Positions 1 to 5,434 are shown, counted from the stretch's first letter. The stretch: DNA of 8,907 bases from Patescibacteria group bacterium (GCA_022705465.1 JAKJEK010000025.1:1-8907), one strand, 5' to 3'. Numbers and translations: made by a program. The notes: generated from the letters alone by a model not told the origin.

Positions 1-54
1 TATAAAGGTGACGGTGACATCGAGGGAAAATTGATCACCATGCCTAGAAAATAA
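1..54 (+). CDS. rpsC: 30S ribosomal protein S3, C-terminal end (partial)
   Basis: Seventeen codons in frame 1 followed by TAA at 52-54. The first residues, YKGD, match the place where S3 proteins read W-[IV]-[YF]-K-G-E shortly before the C-terminus, and rpsC is the usual gene immediately before rplP. S3 sits at the mRNA entry side of the 30S subunit. Only the tail is visible, so the call rests on the short motif plus synteny. The tail after YKGD is short (13 residues), without the long basic extension of some S3 proteins. Confidence 0.75.
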   Translation, partial: YKGDGDIEGKLITMPRK

Positions 55-81
55 GTGAATAGTAACGGATAGGGAATTACC

Positions 82-495
82 ATGTTGTTGATGCCTCGAA
101 AAATGAAATATCGAAAACAGCAGCGCGGCAAAATGGCTGGCTATGCCACTCGTGGCAGCGAGATCAGCTTTGGAAAGTTTGCCCTTAAAGCTGTGACACG
201 CGGTTGGGTATCTGCTCGTGAAATGGAAGCAGCTCGTCGTGCCATGACCCGCTATATCAAGCGTGGCGGTGAAGTCTGGATTAGAGTGTTTCCTGACAAG
301 CCGGTTACCAGCACCTCGCCAGAAACCCCAATGGGCTCAGGCAAAGGTTCTGTTGATCATTTTGTCTCAGTTGTTCGTCCTGGCAGAATACTGTTTGAAA
401 TGGACGGCGTTGATGTTGCCACAGCCAAAGAGGCAATGAGACTTGCCCAGCACAAACTTTCAGTTAAGACTAAATTTATCAGTAAAGAGGAATAA
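82..495 (+). CDS. rplP: 50S ribosomal protein L16
   Basis: This 137-residue protein is the usual length for L16, a 23S rRNA-binding protein near the peptidyl-transferase centre and the A-site tRNA. Family features visible are the N-terminal MPRKMKYRKQQRGKM stretch, the ATRG and SFGKFALKA segments around residues 23-36, the arginine-rich REMEAARRAMTRYIKRGG helix around 46-63, VWIRVFPDKPVT around 65-76 and MGSGKGSVDHFVSVV around 82-96. The start at 82 gives the usual ML..P opening, with AGGG at 71-74 seven bases upstream. An alternative ATG at 91 is less likely. The gene follows rpsC by 27 bases and precedes rpmC by 7. Confidence 0.97.
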   Translation: MLLMPRKMKYRKQQRGKMAGYATRGSEISFGKFALKAVTRGWVSAREMEAARRAMTRYIKRGGEVWIRVFPDKPVTSTSPETPMGSGKGSVDHFVSVVRPGRILFEMDGVDVATAKEAMRLAQHKLSVKTKFISKEE

Positions 496-502
496 GGGCA
501 TC

Positions 503-709
503 ATGAAAACCACTGAAGAAATCAAGAAAATACGGTCCATGAGCCAAGATGAATTAGTTAAAGAGCTTAAGTCTGCTCAAAAAAAACTATCTCTTGAGTC
601 GCTGAAGGTTCAGGCAGGCAAATCAGGGAACTATTCAGTCATATCGAATACACGAAAGACCGTTGCAAGAATACAAACTATCCTCAATGAAAAAGAGGTG
701 GGAGAATAG
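503..709 (+). CDS. rpmC: 50S ribosomal protein L29
   Basis: A 68-residue, largely helical basic protein typical of L29, which lies near the nascent-chain exit tunnel and forms part of the docking area for targeting factors. It shows the two-helix hairpin pattern: MSQDELVKELKSAQKKLSLE near residues 13-32, a Q-A-G-K-S-G-N turn, and the NTRKTVARIQTILNEKE helix near 47-63, which matches the family pattern [LIV]-[KR]-x-x-[KR]-[RK]-x-I-A-R-[IVL]-x-T. The ATG at 503 was chosen because the ORF extended upstream to 443 overlaps rplP and has no family similarity. AAGGG lies just upstream with a short 4-base spacer. Confidence 0.95.
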   Translation: MKTTEEIKKIRSMSQDELVKELKSAQKKLSLESLKVQAGKSGNYSVISNTRKTVARIQTILNEKEVGE

Positions 710-710
710 C

Positions 711-965
711 ATGAACAAGCAATCAGAAATTAAAACCACAAAAACCCAGCGAGGCGTTGTGGTATCGGATAAAGCCGATAAAACTGTCACGGTTTTGATC
801 GACCGAATCAAAACCCACCGCCTTTACAAAAAGAAATACACCATGAGCCAAAAGTTCCGGGCTCACGACGAGGAAAATGCTTATAAAATTGGTGATGTAG
901 TTGAGATTGCCTCAACCAAACCAGTAAGCAAAGATAAACATTTTAAGGTAATAAGGAAAGTCTAA
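711..965 (+). CDS. rpsQ: 30S ribosomal protein S17
   Basis: An 84-residue OB-fold protein that binds 16S rRNA early in 30S assembly. The S17 signature is clear: RGVVVSDKADKTVTVLIDR near residues 14-32, then HRLYKKKYTMSQKFRAHDEEN near 35-55 and the GDVVEIASTKPVSKDKHF segment near 60-77. The start at 711 lies one base after the rpmC stop, with GAGGTG at 694-699 as a rather distant SD, so coupling to rpmC translation is likely. The upstream extension to 663 would read through the rpmC end and is rejected. Its TAA stop overlaps the rplN ATG by one base. Confidence 0.96.
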   Translation: MNKQSEIKTTKTQRGVVVSDKADKTVTVLIDRIKTHRLYKKKYTMSQKFRAHDEENAYKIGDVVEIASTKPVSKDKHFKVIRKV

Positions 966-1330
966 TGATCCAGCCTGGTTCACAATTAAAAGTTGCAGAC
1001 AATACTGGTGCACGCACCATTGAATGCATCACTGTCCTTGGACGTGCCAAGAAAAACGGGGGTGAGATTGGAGATATCATCTCTGCGTCCGTTAAGGTTG
1101 CTACGCCACGTGGTACAGTTAAGAAAAAAGAGGTTGTTCAGGCTGTTATTGTCAGACAACAGCACGCACTTCCTCGAGAAAACGGTTCATACATACGTTT
1201 CGACGAAAATGCCGCTGTTATCATCGACAAGGGTGGCAATCCCCGCGGCACTCGTATCTTTGGACCAATCCCGCGCGAATTAAGACGCGGCTATATGAAG
1301 ATTATTTCACTAGCACCAGAAGTGCTTTAG
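965..1330 (+). CDS. rplN: 50S ribosomal protein L14
   Basis: A 121-residue protein, close to the usual 122 for L14, which bridges to the 30S subunit and is a docking site for the silencing factor RsfS in bacteria. It begins MIQPGSQLKVADNTGAR and contains the KKKEVVQAVIVRQ segment near residues 54-66, the RFDENAAVIIDKGGNPRGTRIFGPIPRELR block near 78-107 and the usual C-terminal KIISLAPEVL. Its ATG overlaps the rpsQ stop (TAATG), which implies coupling by termination-reinitiation. It is the best conserved protein in this cluster. Confidence 0.98.
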   Translation: MIQPGSQLKVADNTGARTIECITVLGRAKKNGGEIGDIISASVKVATPRGTVKKKEVVQAVIVRQQHALPRENGSYIRFDENAAVIIDKGGNPRGTRIFGPIPRELRRGYMKIISLAPEVL

Positions 1331-1369
1331 TCGCAATTTAATTAGAAATTCCGAGATCAAGAGGAAAAA

Positions 1370-1690
1370 ATGAAAATTAAGAAATCTGACAACGTAATGG
1401 TCATCGCTGGCAAAGACAAGGGTAAAACCGGTATTGTTGAGCACGTTTTTCCTGAAGCCAATAAAGTTGTAATCAAGGGTGTTGCTTCAGCCAAAAAACA
1501 TGTCAAACCAAGCCGCAAGAATCCTCAGGGTGGTATCATTGATATCAATCTCAAAGTTGATGCTTCTAATGTTGCCCTGATCTGTGCCAGCTGTGGTAAA
1601 GCTAGTCGAGTAGGCTATAAAACCACCGATGGCGCTAAAGTACGTATATGTAGAGCGTGCGAGCAAAGTGTCGAAGGCGGAGCTCGTTAG
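1370..1690 (+). CDS. rplX: 50S ribosomal protein L24
   Basis: A 106-residue L24, an early assembly protein of the large subunit near the tunnel exit. The N-terminal KOW region (about residues 3-33) holds KKSDNVMVIAGKDKGKTG, followed by VIKGVASAKKHVKPS and the family's PQGGIIDINLKVDASNV strand. The C-terminal part has two CxxC pairs (C72, C75, C94, C97) around RVGYKTTDGAKVRIC, a zinc-ribbon-like arrangement seen in many bacterial L24 proteins. Zinc binding is inferred. GAGG at 1361-1364 lies 5 bases before the ATG. The 39-base gap after rplN holds only this SD. Confidence 0.97.
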   Translation: MKIKKSDNVMVIAGKDKGKTGIVEHVFPEANKVVIKGVASAKKHVKPSRKNPQGGIIDINLKVDASNVALICASCGKASRVGYKTTDGAKVRICRACEQSVEGGAR

Positions 1691-1712
1691 ACAAAATTTA
1701 AGGATTGAGCAG

Positions 1713-2255
1713 ATGGAAAAATTATTTGAACAATACAAGAAGAATATTCAGCCACAGCTGAAGAAGGAGCTCGGCGTCAAAAATGTTTTTGACATCCCTC
1801 GACTGGAAAAGGTGGTAATTTCCACCGGCGTAGGAGATATCAAAGAAAACAAAGATATGATTGACAAAGTTGCTAACGAGCTTGCCAAAATTGCTGGTCA
1901 AAAACCCAAACTTAACCTGGCCCGCAAATCAGTTTCGGCCTTTAAGCTAAGAGCCGGCCAACCCGTCGGGCTGACCGTTACCCTTCGCGGAGACAGAATG
2001 TATGATTTTCTTAACAAATTAATCAGCGCTGCTCTTCCACGGGTAAGAGACTTTCGTGGTTTGTCACTGAAAGCTTTTGACCAACATGGAAACTATGTTG
2101 TTGGAATTAAAGAACACACAATCTTTCCAGAAGTTCACTATGAAGATATTCCTATGGTATTTGGTTTCCAGATTAACATAAAAACATCTGCCAAGAACCC
2201 TGAAGACGCTAGAGCTCTTCTGACATCATTAGGGTTTCCCTTTGAAAAGAAATAA
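1713..2255 (+). CDS. rplE: 50S ribosomal protein L5
   Basis: A 180-residue protein, the standard length for L5, which binds 5S rRNA with L18 and contacts P-site tRNA and the small-subunit head. Visible family blocks are IPRLEKVVISTGVGD near residues 29-43, the AGQKPKLNLARKSVSAFKLR region near 66-85, GLTVTLRGDRMYDFLNKLI near 91-109, PRVRDFRGLSLKAFD near 115-129 and the C-terminal GFQINIKTSAKNPEDA segment. The ATG at 1713 has AAGGA at 1700-1704 with an 8-base spacer. An upstream in-frame start at 1629 would overlap rplX by 62 bases and adds no family sequence, so it is rejected. Confidence 0.97.
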   Translation: MEKLFEQYKKNIQPQLKKELGVKNVFDIPRLEKVVISTGVGDIKENKDMIDKVANELAKIAGQKPKLNLARKSVSAFKLRAGQPVGLTVTLRGDRMYDFLNKLISAALPRVRDFRGLSLKAFDQHGNYVVGIKEHTIFPEVHYEDIPMVFGFQINIKTSAKNPEDARALLTSLGFPFEKK

Positions 2256-2277
2256 CTAATTAGAAGAGTATAAGACC

Positions 2278-2463
2278 ATGGCAAGAAAAGCATTAATTGT
2301 TAAAGCAGAAAAAACACCCAAGTTTTCCACCCGAACTGTACGACGTTGCAAGGTGTGCGGTAGACCGCGGGCAGTTATCAGGAAGTATGGCCTTTGCCGG
2401 ATTTGCTTCCGTGAATTTGCCTCTCGTGGTGAAATACCAGGGGTAACTAAATCAAGTTGGTAG
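2278..2463 (+). CDS. rpsN: 30S ribosomal protein S14, zinc-binding type
   Basis: A 61-residue short S14 (also called type Z) with the complete C24-x2-C27-x12-C40-x2-C43 zinc motif, which distinguishes it from the roughly 100-residue cysteine-free type. It carries the expected GRPRAVIRKYGLCRICFREF block and ends in the usual ..GVTKSSW. S14 binds the head of 16S rRNA late in 30S assembly. The SD is weak (AGAAGAG upstream). The TAG stop is followed immediately by an in-frame TGA, and that second stop overlaps the GTGAGG used as SD by rpsH. Confidence 0.97.
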   Translation: MARKALIVKAEKTPKFSTRTVRRCKVCGRPRAVIRKYGLCRICFREFASRGEIPGVTKSSW

Positions 2464-2473
2464 TGAGGAAAAA

Positions 2474-2857
2474 ATGACTGATCAAATAGCTGATTTATTA
2501 ACTCGAATAAGAAACGCCGTTGCGGTTGGAAAATACGAAATCACTCTTCCATCTTCAAAAATGAAAGAGGTGGTTTTGAGCATTTTGAAAAACGAAGGTT
2601 TTATAGCTGAAATTAAACCCTTCACCAAAAAGAACAACCAACGTTTTATTAAAATCACCGTTTCACCTGCCAAGCCCCCAATGCATATCAAACAGATTAG
2701 CAAACCAGGACAACGAATATACACCAAAAGTAAAGAGATTCCTCGTCCGTTACGCGGTTTCGGCTTGGTGATCATTTCAACTTCCCAGGGCATGCTTACT
2801 GGTCGCGAAGCTTATAAAAAAGGCCTTGGCGGTGAGTTGATTTGCGAAGTATGGTAG
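2474..2857 (+). CDS. rpsH: 30S ribosomal protein S8
   Basis: A 127-residue S8, slightly shorter than the common 130-132. S8 binds helix 21 of 16S rRNA, and in E. coli it represses the spc operon. It opens with DQIADLLTRIRNA and carries the ISKPGQRIYTKSKEIPRPL block near residues 75-93. It ends with the diagnostic IISTSQGMLTGREAYKKGLGGELICEVW region, covering the STSxGxxT RNA-binding loop near 101-108. GAGG at 2465-2468 gives a 5-base spacer. I see no clear S8 target-like structure in the short gaps here, so autoregulation cannot be judged. Confidence 0.97.
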   Translation: MTDQIADLLTRIRNAVAVGKYEITLPSSKMKEVVLSILKNEGFIAEIKPFTKKNNQRFIKITVSPAKPPMHIKQISKPGQRIYTKSKEIPRPLRGFGLVIISTSQGMLTGREAYKKGLGGELICEVW

Positions 2858-2876
2858 TTAAAATAAAGAGGATCTA

Positions 2877-3416
2877 ATGAGCAGATTTGGCGCAAGACCA
2901 ATAACAATTGAAGAAGGAGTCGAGGTTAATCCAACACCAACCAAGGTTGTGGTAGCCTACGGCGGCAAGCAGCTGGAACTTTCAATTCCGCAAGGATTAA
3001 CTGTAAAAGTTGAAGATAGTGCTGTTATTGTTGAAAGAAGCGGCGGATCAAAGGAACTTCGCGCTCAACATGGACTTGTTGCCCGGCTCATTCGCAACAT
3101 GGTTACGGGCATCAAGAACCAATTCACCATCGAGCTGGAGTTTACTGGCACAGGTTATCGAGCAGCTGTAGCCGGCAGTGATTTGGTGTTAAATATGGGA
3201 TATTCCCACGAAGTTCGATTGGCTATCCCTGAGGGTGTTCAGGTATCGGCTGTCAAAAACACAATTGTCGTTAAAGGTATAGAAAAAGAAAAGGTCGGGG
3301 AGTTTGCAGCTAACATTCGCGCAATTCGACCGCCAGAAGTTTACAAGGGTAAAGGCATTCGTTATAAAAACGAAGTTATCCGTCGTAAGGCCGGAAAGAC
3401 AGCTGCTTCTAAGTAG
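2877..3416 (+). CDS. rplF: 50S ribosomal protein L6
   Basis: A 179-residue L6 with two tandem related domains, located near the sarcin-ricin loop and the factor-binding site. It starts MSRFGARPITIEEGVEV, close to the family opening MSRIGKKPI. The second domain begins around FTGTGYRAAVAGSDLVLNMGYSH near residues 89-111. The C-terminus carries the hallmark IRPPEVYKGKGIRYKNE near 150-166 and RRKAGKT. GAGG at 2868-2871 lies 5 bases before the ATG. The gene ends in three successive in-frame stops (TAG TAG TAA, 3414-3422). Confidence 0.97.
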   Translation: MSRFGARPITIEEGVEVNPTPTKVVVAYGGKQLELSIPQGLTVKVEDSAVIVERSGGSKELRAQHGLVARLIRNMVTGIKNQFTIELEFTGTGYRAAVAGSDLVLNMGYSHEVRLAIPEGVQVSAVKNTIVVKGIEKEKVGEFAANIRAIRPPEVYKGKGIRYKNEVIRRKAGKTAASK

Positions 3417-3437
3417 TAGTAAGGAAATTGCAGTAAT

Positions 3438-3767
3438 ATGAACGCAACAAGAACGACAAAATCCCATAAAGAAGTATTAGACGGCACAAAAGAGCGCCCT
3501 CGTATATCTGTGTTTCGCTCAAACCAATCCGTCTCCGTACAAGTGATTAATGATGAAGCCGGAAAGACAATTTTATCGGCCTCGTTTAAAGATATCAGCG
3601 GCAATGCAAAGCCTGCCGAAAAAGCTATGCAACTTGGCGAACTAATTGCCACTAAATTAAAAGATAACAAAATCACTAAAGCCGTTTTTGATCGAAGAAG
3701 GTATCGTTATCATGCTCAGGTTAAAGCGGTAGCAGAAGGTATGCGAAAAGGTGGAATTGAGGTATAA
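3438..3767 (+). CDS. rplR: 50S ribosomal protein L18
   Basis: A 109-residue L18, about 8-10 residues shorter than common L18 proteins. L18 binds 5S rRNA with L5 and docks it on the central protuberance. Family motifs present are GTKERPRISVFRSNQSVSVQVI near residues 16-37, the glycine/alanine helix around EKAMQLGELIATKL, and the C-terminal AVFDRRRYRYHAQVKAVAEGMRKGG. The missing part is the basic N-terminal arm that normally precedes the GT-x-ERPR motif. An in-frame TAA at 3420-3422 rules out a longer start. AAGG at 3421-3424 is 13 bases from the ATG, a weak SD arrangement. Confidence 0.95.
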   Translation: MNATRTTKSHKEVLDGTKERPRISVFRSNQSVSVQVINDEAGKTILSASFKDISGNAKPAEKAMQLGELIATKLKDNKITKAVFDRRRYRYHAQVKAVAEGMRKGGIEV

Positions 3768-3825
3768 TTGTAAATTATTACACCAACCGCGAGTGGTGAG
3801 AAATTAAAGCTGAAAAAGGAAATCT

Positions 3826-4464
3826 ATGGTTGAAAAAAATATTATGAAACCCCGGGGATCCGCGAATCTTAAGAGAGAGGCAAAGGAATTTGACGAACGC
3901 ATTATCGAAGTGCAAAGAGTTTCACGTGTCGTCAAGGGCGGACGAAGAATTCGTTTTCGAGCCCTAGTAGTTATCGGGGATCATAAAGGAAAGGTTGGCA
4001 TGGGTGTCGCTAAAGCTAGCGAAGTTGCTGAAGCTGTCCGCAAAGCCACCGCTCAGGCGAAGAAACATCTTGTAACCGTACCAGTCATTAACGGAACAAT
4101 TCCGCACGAAATCTCCGTCAAATATGGTAGTGCCAAAGTCATGCTTAAGCCAGCCACTCCGGGTACAACAATTGTGGCCGGTGGCAGCGTTAGAGTCGTA
4201 GCCGAACTTGCAGGTATAACGGATATTTTAAGCAAAATTATGGGTAGTTCAAATAAGATTAATAATGTTGCTGCCACAATCCAGGCTTTGAGTTCTTTCC
4301 ATCCTGATATTGTGGAGAAAATTAAGAAATTATCTAAGGAAAATGTTGCAACTACAACCCAAACAGAACCGGAAGCAACCGAAACAGCTAATAAAAGTAG
4401 TGCTAAAGACAAAGTTGTAAATAACCAGGAAGAGACAAAAAAGTCTAAAGCTAAAACCGCTTAA
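3826..4464 (+). CDS. rpsE: 30S ribosomal protein S5 with C-terminal low-complexity tail
   Basis: S5 takes part in decoding fidelity and lines the mRNA entry channel. The double-stranded-RNA-binding-like domain lies near residues 23-90 (RVVKGGRRIRFRALVVIGD then GKVGMGVAKASEV), followed by the ribosomal S5 C-terminal fold near 95-170 with PATPGTTIVAGGSVRVV and ELAGITDILSKIMGS. The protein is 212 residues against about 165 for common S5. The extra part, about residues 171-212, is rich in K, E, T, A and N with no recognisable domain and is probably disordered. AAGGA at 3816-3820 gives a 5-base spacer. The 58-base gap before the gene is the longest inside this operon block. Confidence 0.97.
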   Translation: MVEKNIMKPRGSANLKREAKEFDERIIEVQRVSRVVKGGRRIRFRALVVIGDHKGKVGMGVAKASEVAEAVRKATAQAKKHLVTVPVINGTIPHEISVKYGSAKVMLKPATPGTTIVAGGSVRVVAELAGITDILSKIMGSSNKINNVAATIQALSSFHPDIVEKIKKLSKENVATTTQTEPEATETANKSSAKDKVVNNQEETKKSKAKTA

Positions 4465-4493
4465 CAAGCGAATTGCCAAATCCAAGGAGTACG

Positions 4494-4901
4494 ATGACGA
4501 ATTTATTATCAGTAAAATCAAGATCAAAGAAACGTGTCGGTCGCGGTCTTTCAGCTGGTCAAGGAAAAACCGCTGGTCGCGGCACAAAAGGCCAGAAATC
4601 AAGAGCTGGGTACAACATACCTACTCGTTTTGAAGGAGGTCAAACTCCACTATCCATGCGACTGCCAAAACTTCCCGGCTTCACATCTCATAACACCAAG
4701 CCACGCACAATCACCACAGCTACTTTGTCGATTCATTTCACCGACGGCGAAACTGTCACCCTTTCATCTCTGAAAGAGAAAAAGTTAATTAAAAACGGTG
4801 ATCGTGCTAAAGTTGTTCTTAGTGGTGAACTCAAAACAAAAATTACACTCGGCAATGATGTTTCAGCGTCAAAAGCTGTGCAAGAACTAATTAGCAAATA
4901 G
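4494..4901 (+). CDS. rplO: 50S ribosomal protein L15
   Basis: A 135-residue L15, a late-assembly protein that makes wide contacts within 23S rRNA. The basic glycine-rich N-terminal extension is clear: KSRSKKRVGRGLSAGQGKTAGRG near residues 8-30, then GQKSRAGYN and FEGGQTPLSMRLPKLPGF near 46-63. The ATG at 4494 has AAGGAG at 4484-4489. A TTG start at 4473 would place the SD inside the gene and is rejected. L15 normally follows rpmD. Here it follows rpsE by 29 bases. The gene is last in this transcription unit, with a strong terminator 13 bases after its stop. Confidence 0.97.
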   Translation: MTNLLSVKSRSKKRVGRGLSAGQGKTAGRGTKGQKSRAGYNIPTRFEGGQTPLSMRLPKLPGFTSHNTKPRTITTATLSIHFTDGETVTLSSLKEKKLIKNGDRAKVVLSGELKTKITLGNDVSASKAVQELISK

Positions 4902-4914
4902 CTCATTCAACGCT

Positions 4915-4950
4915 AATTAAAAAACACCCGTAAGGGTGTTTTTTAATTTT
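4915..4950 (+). terminator. Intrinsic terminator after rplO
   Basis: A perfect 15-bp inverted repeat (4915-4929 and 4934-4948) closes on the tetraloop GTAA. The core is ACACCC/GGGTGT flanked by an A6 run on the left and a T6 run on the right, so it can terminate transcription in either direction. It closes the S10-spc block upstream of the acidic microprotein gene. Confidence 0.95.
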
Positions 4951-5010
4951 CTCTTGTTTTATCTTTTGTAATTATACTTACATTATTCCGCGGCTAAGTC
5001 TCACATTGGA

Positions 5011-5022
5011 TCGCTTTAGCGA
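5011..5022. promoter_or_regulatory. Palindrome TCGCT-TT-AGCGA, candidate operator
   Basis: A 5+2+5 inverted repeat, TCGCTTTAGCGA, located where the -35 element would be for the extended -10 promoter at 5038-5046 (about -42 to -31 from the predicted start). The same half-sites, TCGCT and AGCGA, occur in the dyad upstream of secY at 5366-5401. A role as a binding site for a transcription factor is inference. Confidence 0.4.
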
Positions 5023-5037
5023 ATGATTTTACTCTCG

Positions 5038-5046
5038 TGTTATAAT
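5038..5046 (+). promoter_or_regulatory. Extended -10 promoter of the acidic microprotein gene
   Basis: TGTTATAAT is a perfect extended -10 element (TGnTATAAT). No good TTGACA lies 16-18 bases upstream, where the sequence is AGCGAA inside the palindrome at 5011-5022. Extended -10 promoters can work without a -35. The predicted start is near 5053, giving a leader of about 35 bases. An AT-rich dyad (5044-5051 with 5064-5071) flanks the predicted start. Confidence 0.75.
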
Positions 5047-5056
5047 ATATATGATT

Positions 5057-5080
5057 TCTCCTGTATATATTGTAAGGAGG
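5057..5080 (+). promoter_or_regulatory. Leader hairpin masking the Shine-Dalgarno sequence
   Basis: In the predicted leader, UCUCCU (5057-5062) can pair with AGGAGG (5075-5080), which is most of the SD. After a bulged G63, U64-A67 can pair with U71-A74 (one G-U pair), leaving a three-base loop at 5068-5070. The helix is short and partly A-U, so it should open easily, as in RNA thermometers or ribosome-competed leaders. The pairing is seen in the sequence; the regulatory role is inferred. Confidence 0.45.
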
Positions 5081-5087
5081 TATTGTA

Positions 5088-5267
5088 ATGCCAAAGTTTA
5101 ATGACGAAGATTTGTTAGATGATTTTACGCCAAATAATAATGAATTTGATGAATTTGGAGATGATGTCGTCCATTTAGGACGGGGAAAGCGCCCATACCG
5201 TGTTGAAAGGGGAGAAAATGGAGAGTTTAAAGATATTAAGGGCCCAATTGACGAGGCGGATTACTAA
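5088..5267 (+). CDS. Small acidic protein of unknown function (59 aa)
   Basis: I do not recognise this protein. It opens MPKFNDEDLLDDF and has 17 Asp/Glu against 8 Lys/Arg, no Cys or Trp, and no signal peptide or membrane segment. Residues 1-29 are strongly acidic with spaced phenylalanines (F4, F13, F20, F23). Residues 31-41 (GRGKRPYRVER) are basic, and the end is mixed (KGPIDEADY). Such a pattern suggests a flexible cytoplasmic protein, possibly binding a basic partner. That it is coding is supported by AAGGAGG at 5074-5080 with a 7-base spacer, a matching promoter, and a strong terminator 9 bases after the TAA. It is monocistronic between the rplO and secY units, which may link it to translation or secretion, but this is only positional. 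Confidence 0.8.
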   Translation: MPKFNDEDLLDDFTPNNNEFDEFGDDVVHLGRGKRPYRVERGENGEFKDIKGPIDEADY

Positions 5268-5276
5268 GCAGTAGGT

Positions 5277-5319
5277 TATAACAAATTGCCCCGCCTGCAA
5301 AACGGGGCAATTTGTTATA
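5277..5319 (+). terminator. Intrinsic terminator after the acidic microprotein gene
   Basis: A perfect 17-bp inverted repeat (5277-5293 and 5303-5319) with a 9-base loop. The GC core GCCCCG/CGGGGC is followed by CAATTTGTTATA, so the T tract is mixed rather than a pure run, and the left arm is A-rich, which would allow bidirectional use. It separates the microprotein transcript from the secY promoter about 80 bases downstream. Confidence 0.9.
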
Positions 5320-5365
5320 TTAACTGTTGCCATCGTGTATTAAATGTGATTAACTTATTGACGAA

Positions 5366-5401
5366 CAATCGCTCATCTAAGTTTTTAGGCACAAGCGATT
5401 G
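5366..5401. repeat. Dyad CAATCGCT/AGCGATTG upstream of secY
   Basis: A perfect 8-bp inverted repeat, CAATCGCT at 5366-5373 and AGCGATTG at 5394-5401, encloses a second small dyad, CTAA-GTTT-TTAG, at 5377-5388. The right arm overlaps the candidate secY -35 element TTGACT (5399-5404), so a bound factor could block or steer polymerase. It lies upstream of the predicted transcription start and so would act as DNA. Function is inferred. Confidence 0.45.
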
Positions 5402-5427
5402 ACTTTATGTTTATAATTCAGTAAAAT
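5399..5427 (+). promoter_or_regulatory. Promoter of the secY-adk-map unit
   Basis: TTGACT (5399-5404), a 17-base spacer and TAAAAT (5422-5427) form a good sigma-70-type promoter. The start would be near 5434, essentially at the secY ATG at 5435. A second -10 sequence, TATAAT at 5412-5417, has no matching -35 but would start near 5424, next to the alternative ATG at 5426. Either way the leader is shorter than about 12 bases. Confidence 0.65.
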
Positions 5428-5434
5428 GAGGCAT

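Noticed and set aside
993..1283. Long ORF inside rplN in another frame, and similar long ORFs opposite rplX, rpsH, rplF, rpsE, secY and map
   Set aside because: They are shadows of strongly conserved genes, without SD or any family similarity.
1629..1712. Longer L5 starting inside rplX
   Set aside because: The added residues have no L5 similarity, and the ATG at 1713 has a good SD.
3781..3798. CACCA/TGGTG hairpin in the rplR-rpsE gap
   Set aside because: Only five base pairs with an 8-base loop and no T tract; a stem this short is expected by chance and there is no other support.
4336..4461. S5 tail as a fused remnant of L30
   Set aside because: The tail lacks the L30 hydrophobic core and its characteristic basic helix; it is a low-complexity charged segment.
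4473..4493. TTG-initiated N-terminal extension of L15
   Set aside because: It would place the AAGGAG ribosome-binding site inside the coding region; the ATG at 4494 fits both SD and family start.
5051..5101. A 16-codon leader ORF (ATG at 5051, stop TAA) overlapping the SD and start of the microprotein gene
   Set aside because: Its ATG lies at or before the predicted transcription start, it has no SD, and its frame shows no recognisable peptide. It is probably chance.
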